DNA of 64,000 bases from positions 1,488,001 through 1,552,000 of the forward strand of contig BLAL01000018.1 of the NCBI GenBank assembly GCA_015698045.1, read 5' to 3'. The notes beneath the pieces are model-generated. The model was not told where the DNA came from. It made no database searches and worked only from the letters and a program-made list of their open reading frames with translations. This DNA is from Rhizophagus clarus. Taxonomy: Eukaryota > Glomeromycota > Glomeromycetes > Glomerales > Glomeraceae. Position numbers and translations under genes: made by a program. Below, one piece after another: positions 59,967 to 64,000 of the stretch (position 1 is the first letter of the stretch; each line of letters begins with the position of its first letter).

Positions 59967-59987
59967 TCACGTGACAGCGTGTCACGT
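59967..59987. promoter_or_regulatory. Near-perfect 20-bp inverted repeat with two CACGT half-boxes
   Basis: The sequence TCACGTGACAGCGTGTCACG is almost self-complementary (arms CACGTGACA and TGTCACGTA around GC). It lies about 1.7 kb from the next gene, so a regulatory role is only a possibility. Confidence 0.35.
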
Positions 59988-60903
59988 ACCATGAGAAATC
60001 GTGGCACAGCCTCTCCAAGCAAGACCGAATCCTGTAAAAAGTAATCATTATATTTAATTAAAGAATTCTGGAAGGAACAAATAATTTTTAGGACTTGTTT
60101 CAAGATGTTGTAACTTTTAATATTTGGATAAATTAATACTAAATCAATTAATAAATAAATGAACGTTAATAAATTATGATTAAAAAAAAATCTTGAAATA
60201 ATATCGTAGTTCGATCCTACATTTTTATGTTTGTTCTCTCGTCCAATATTTGTAAGTTATTCTTTCCATCACATAATAAGAAAATACTACGCTAGTATAT
60301 GTAAATACTGTAAATATTCCTAAAATTTGGAAAAACATTTTTGATAAATTATAAACTATTTTTTTTTGTATAATGTGAAAATAATGCTTTTTTCTCTTTT
60401 AAGAACGTTGAATTTAAAAATATTAAACATGAAAAGCTTTTTCATCGCATTTTTATGTTCAATTTTAGACCATCATCATAAACAAATACGTTAATATGTT
60501 TTTCTCTCTTAAATATTGCCAAATCTTTTTAACAAAAGAAAAAGCTGAATTTGATGATTATTATTTTTTATGATGCGACACGTATACAAATTTTTTGGGT
60601 GAATTCATAAAATTATAAAATTCGTGCTTTTTGTGGGCGTTTTCGTGGCTCAGCCAGTAAACACATTAAATGAGATCACAATGTTACAGCGCTTCAGATG
60701 ATCTGATGGTACAGTACATATTACATATACTGCAATGATTGATATAAAGCAAAATATTTATATTTATTTTTCTTTCGATAATATTCGATAACAATTAGTT
60801 AAATGATTGATCAACTTTTGAATCCAGTCAGAACCCAATCAAATTATTCCACATAACAAAATTAACACATCCAAAATTATTATTTTTTTTTTTTTTAGTA
60901 ATA

Positions 60904-61675
60904 TCAATTAATTATTCCTTTTTTCTCATAATTTTGCCTAATAAATTGCCTTTTAATAATTTCCCAACGTCTCTTGCATTGAATACTTCTAAAATCGTTT
61001 CCAACGTGAGATGCTACTTTATTCCATTTAGACCCATATAATTCAATACCATCAAATAATAATTCAATATCGGTAGAATTCCAAATTTTTTTTGGTTTGC
61101 GTTTTTTTGAGGCTGCAGATCTTTTATGCCTTCCGAATCCAACCGAATCATCTGACTCATCTTCAACTTCAATAACTTTTAAGTCGGCTTTTGAGTCTTG
61201 GTTTATGATTTTAACATCATCGTCATCAGATGACTCGATTTTAATAGGATTACAATTAAATTTCTTATTATCAGTGCATTCTTCTTTTTTTATGATGGAG
61301 GAATTATTATCTTCTTTTTTTACAGTAGAGGAATAATCAGAAATTGAAGGTAATGAAGTCGATGATGAAGATGTAGAAGATTGAGAAGAAAATTTATTAG
61401 CGCAAAATCGATCCTTTTTGTTTTTACGAACAAAATCATTGGAAGATGAATTGACTTTGCTTTTGCTATCGTTATTTGAATCGCTTTCATCGATTAATAT
61501 AACGTATGGAATTGAAGAAACTGATGAACTGGATGAACTTTTAGAGCAGTTTTTTGAATCTTGTTCAGAAATCTATTTATAATTTATATAAGAAATCTTT
61601 ATTAATGCATATCATTTTTTCGAACTTAATAATAAAAATCATTACCAAGTAGACCGATTGACTTTCTTGTTTCAT
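60904..61675 (-). CDS. SANT/Myb-domain protein with SUMO-type motifs
   Basis: Two exons: 61675-61646 (10 codons) and 61572-60904; 232 residues. The start ATG at 61675 is chosen because only its frame reads through the intron (donor GTAATG, acceptor AATAG). The C-terminus (about 170-222) is a single SANT/Myb repeat with tryptophans spaced as expected: KKIWNSTDIELLFDGIELYG, SKWNKVASHV, CKRRWEII. The N-terminal two thirds are Ser/Asp/Lys-rich and disordered-looking. They contain two sequences like SUMO-interacting motifs (IPYVILIDESDS near residue 31; KVIEVEDESDD near 142) and three psi-KxE sumoylation consensus sites (VKKE, IKKE, IKIE followed by an acidic run). A basic KRSAASKKRKPKK stretch before the SANT repeat is a likely nuclear signal. 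I infer a nuclear chromatin or transcription protein linked to SUMO. Confidence 0.8.
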
Positions 61676-62284
61676 CGTTCCTTCTTAACATATATTTACT
61701 CTTTTTTTTTTAAGGAACAGAAAAAAAAAAAAAATTATTAAAAATAAAACACTTGTGAAATAATAATAATAACCTTATTTTGTAACGTGATACGCAGTTA
61801 CGTGAGAAAAAGTATAAATCAATCAAATCAAATTAAATAATTTAATAATTTATCAGTAAGTTTAAAATATTTATTAAAATTATCGTAGAAAATACTAGAA
61901 TTTTACGCAATTTCAAACTCGTACTAAGACTGTATTTTTTTTACTAACAAGTGTGTATTATTATCGGCTATTCAATGTATTTGATTATTGAATTGTAATT
62001 CGTAATATATCGAGCCAACATATCACGTATTATCATCCCGGATTAAGGCATGAAGAAAAGATTCACTCCATAATCCAATAATATCTCAGATTTCATTCAT
62101 CAATTAATCTTTATATGATTGGGTAATATTGTTGTTAATAGTTTCAACTTTCATCGCATACTGCACTTTAATTGATAAATGAGAGACTTTAAAAAAATAA
62201 ATATACCTTATATTATAGATGTTTACAAATTTAAGACAACTGTAACAAAAATATATAAATATTTATATATTTAATATTTCGCTT
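61676..62284. other. Upstream flank of the SANT gene, no other gene
   Basis: Long T and A runs at 61706-61740, then A+T-rich sequence without recognised features. Confidence 0.45.
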
Positions 62285-62420
62285 AATAAAGTGATTCATG
62301 GGGCTTTGATCTATTTTATTCTGCACTAATTTGATTACCTGCATTGCTAAAAAGTCTTTCACCTTCGCAATTCCGAAATCTACACGAATTAGCCAATTGC
62401 TAAACTAAAAAGAATCAAAA
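62285..62420 (-). pseudogene. Second hAT transposase relic (hATC fragment)
   Basis: The minus strand reads FRNCEGERLFSNAGNQISAE, a stop, then NRSKPHESL: the SERLFSxAG...RxRLxP signature of the hAT C-terminal dimerisation region. Only this short piece remains. It differs clearly from the element at 453-3186 (SERLFSDAKNLVTPLRTRL), so it comes from another hAT lineage. Confidence 0.7.
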
Positions 62421-62574
62421 TTCCGTTTTCGTGTGCTTTCAAAGTTTTCTTGACATCATACGATAATGTTAATCACTTCTCTTATCTCTTTTCCTCCTTT
62501 CCAGCAAGACATAAAACACGTAGGGATTCGTCATATAACATTGAATAATTCTCGCTCGTGTATAAAAAAACTAT

Positions 62575-62840
62575 CAACCATGATAACCCAACCGAGCTTG
62601 AAAAAGTACAAAGGGAACGCGTTTCTTTGAGTGAGGAAAAGGTTGCCGAGCTTATGAAGAAAAATGGTGACTCTCTGTTGAGCTTTTGATTTTAAAAACG
62701 AGAATGCGAAGCTCATCTCGGAATTGAAAAAGAGTAAAGTAAATACTGATGCTGAGAACGCTGAATTCAAGCTTAAAGTTAAATCTAGACTCGCATATTG
62801 GAACGAGTATTTCGTTAAAAGCAGTAAGATTCATGATTGA
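62575..62840 (+). pseudogene. Coiled-coil protein relic
   Basis: Plus-strand pieces read NPTELEKVQRERVSLSEEKVAELMKKN and, after a frame change near 62680, ENAKLISELKKSKVNTDAENAEFKLKVKSRLAYWNE, a long heptad-like helix broken by a frameshift and stops. No start, end or partner domain is left; the parent family is not identifiable beyond coiled coil. Confidence 0.5.
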
Positions 62841-63382
62841 TCACCTGAAATGCGCAGTACGATCTCGGTAAAATTCTTGCCGAAATAATGGGGCATACTA
62901 AATTAAAAACGAGAACTTACGAAAAATAAAATAGTTGAATCTTTTATCTGTGCAACATAAGATTTTATTTCATATTAAATTTACTTCGCATTACACAGCT
63001 CTATAGATACTCAAAGTCAAAGCGGACATATTGGACATATTGCTATTCTTGATCCTTTCAACATATTCTTCATGATCGTCAGCAGGAATCTTTAAAAAGT
63101 TCGATACTCCAATATTTTTATTTCAAGAGTTGATTCCGGTCCTTTCATTAAAAATATATTTTCACGACTAAATTAAGCAGATAATAAAATAAGTTTACCC
63201 CTTGAATCGACAAACAATTTCCATCCAAGTTTACATAAATACTCAGTACACATATAATTCAGGGTAACAATAAAATTAATTATGATCCTGCGTAGTATTC
63301 GTTTAGTGTATTTATACATCGTCTCTTAACTCTTATCAATTCTATTCAACTCTCAACTCTCAAACTTTATTCAACTATCAAA
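62841..63382. other. No gene; upstream flank of the small membrane-protein candidate
   Basis: A+T-rich. The final 60 bases are a pyrimidine-rich CTCAACTCTC leader just before the ATG at 63383. Confidence 0.4.
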
Positions 63383-63670
63383 ATGGTACCATCGCCATCC
63401 GATTGCTTAATCTCAGCCAAGAATGAAAAGAATAAGACGCCCTGCCAGATGACAATGCAAAAATTGCTTTTATTCGGGCTCTTGTGGAGAGAGAAAGAAC
63501 TTGGCGAGAAAAATCGGTATGTTTAGTTAGGAGGCACATATTTTGTTAGAATATTTTACTAAAACTATTTTAACGTCTTCTTAACTTACCTTTTTCGTTA
63601 GGACATTGGTCAAAAGCTAATTTACTGTGGTCTCTACATAGGCATCCTAATTGCACTTATTATTGACTAA
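63383..63670 (+). CDS. Putative small tail-anchored membrane protein, frame uncertain
   Basis: A likely two-exon gene: exon 1 63383-63516 (donor GTATGT) and exon 2 63602-63670 (acceptor TTAG). The best frame over the splice reads ALPDDNAKIAFIRALVERER, then TWREKS joined to DIGQKLIYCGLYIGILIALIID and stop: a charged helix followed by one C-terminal hydrophobic segment of about 16-18 residues, as in tail-anchored proteins. However, the ATG at 63383 (MVPSPSDCLISAKNEKN) lies in another frame and the good frame has a TAA just upstream, so there is a one-base disruption near 63440, an unseen splice, or a sequence error. TATTTATA about 70 bp upstream is TATA-like. No family recognised. Confidence 0.4.
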
Positions 63671-64000
63671 ATACAAAAATGATGAGAATTTTTTCATTAG
63701 TGTTGAATTCACTGATTTTTTATCGTTGAGATCATTATGTTAAATAAATTGCGATGGAGTAATGTCGACTATTGTTATATAATTTTATTTTATTTAACAT
63801 TCGTAGGAATATTATTATCCATACTTTTTTTTTACCGATATTTATCAAATTTTACCAAAGCTGCCATAATTTTTTGTCAAGTTTAACCTTTATTAATTTT
63901 TTTCATGTAACCTTATAGTTAATTAAAATGCACCAGTTTGGGATAAAGAATTTGAATGGGATTAATCATTATCGTCTTTTCAACTTTTTTTCCTAGTAAA
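63671..64000. other. No gene recognised at the window end
   Basis: A+T-rich sequence with T runs and no coding signal. Confidence 0.45.

Larger units (their letters stand above)
57236..60903. other. No gene recognised
   Basis: A long A+T-rich stretch. A 120-codon minus frame at 58845-59207 is low-complexity-like (RDF.../YGFGIF) and has no domain I recognise. TCACGTGA lies at 58099-58106 and 59967-59974. Confidence 0.45.

Noticed and set aside
61097..61336. A plus-strand frame of 79 codons rich in serine
   Set aside because: It is the antisense shadow of the Ser/Asp-rich part of the SANT gene.

Overview
The window looks like nuclear DNA of an arbuscular mycorrhizal fungus (Glomeromycotina, most likely Rhizophagus). 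I infer this from the very A+T-rich sequence, the short GT-AG introns, the abundant decayed transposons, the tandem protein kinases with an N-terminal CxxC/CxxC motif, a crinkler/RHS-like ATPase, and the jockey-like LINE fragments. Species assignment is from recognition of these families; no search was run.

Layout. 0.4-3.2 kb: a complete hAT transposon with 18-bp terminal inverted repeats, an 8-bp target duplication and a transposase gene broken by one frameshift. 5.1 kb: a small secreted protein. 8-10.6 kb (minus strand): a cysteine-rich mobile-element-type fragment, then a spliced gene joining a SAM domain to a P-loop NTPase with a crinkler/RHS-like C-terminus. 13.8-14.9 kb: relics of a cytochrome P450 and of a GH18 chitinase. 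15.7-20.7, 32.7-34.7 and 43.1-44.4 kb: four paralogous multi-exon genes. Each encodes a lysine-rich N-terminus, a coiled-coil exon and two to four copies of a ~70-residue helical module whose last helix resembles homeodomain helix 3. 23.4-30 kb: LINE fragments, including one LINE inserted antisense inside another with a 16-bp target duplication. 35.7-36.5 kb: a MITE-like element carrying a 52-bp minisatellite. 39.1 and 46.3 kb: two more small secreted proteins. 47.5-57.2 kb: a tandem array of one kinase relic and two intact four-exon kinases. 60.9-61.7 kb: a two-exon SANT/Myb protein rich in SUMO-type motifs. 62.3-63.7 kb: another hAT relic, a coiled-coil gene relic and a small putative membrane protein.

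The most interesting content is the four-gene homeodomain-like module family. Exon phases are consistent throughout (intron 1 in phase 1, all later introns in phase 0), so module-bearing exons can be duplicated without breaking the frame, and several evidently were. All four genes share a ~25-bp block 56-70 bp before the start codon, built around AATTACGTAAACC, and a second block 310-390 bp upstream. I could not place the module in a named family with certainty; the homeodomain link is an inference from a few key residues.

The genes do not form one pathway. They look like accessory repertoire of a symbiotic fungus: secreted candidate effectors, expanded signalling kinases, expanded DNA-binding-like proteins and an NTPase of the crinkler/RHS type, in a background of transposon debris. 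Long stretches (10.7-13.6, 20.7-23.4, 36.5-39.1, 39.6-42.7 and 57.3-60.9 kb) hold no gene I can support.
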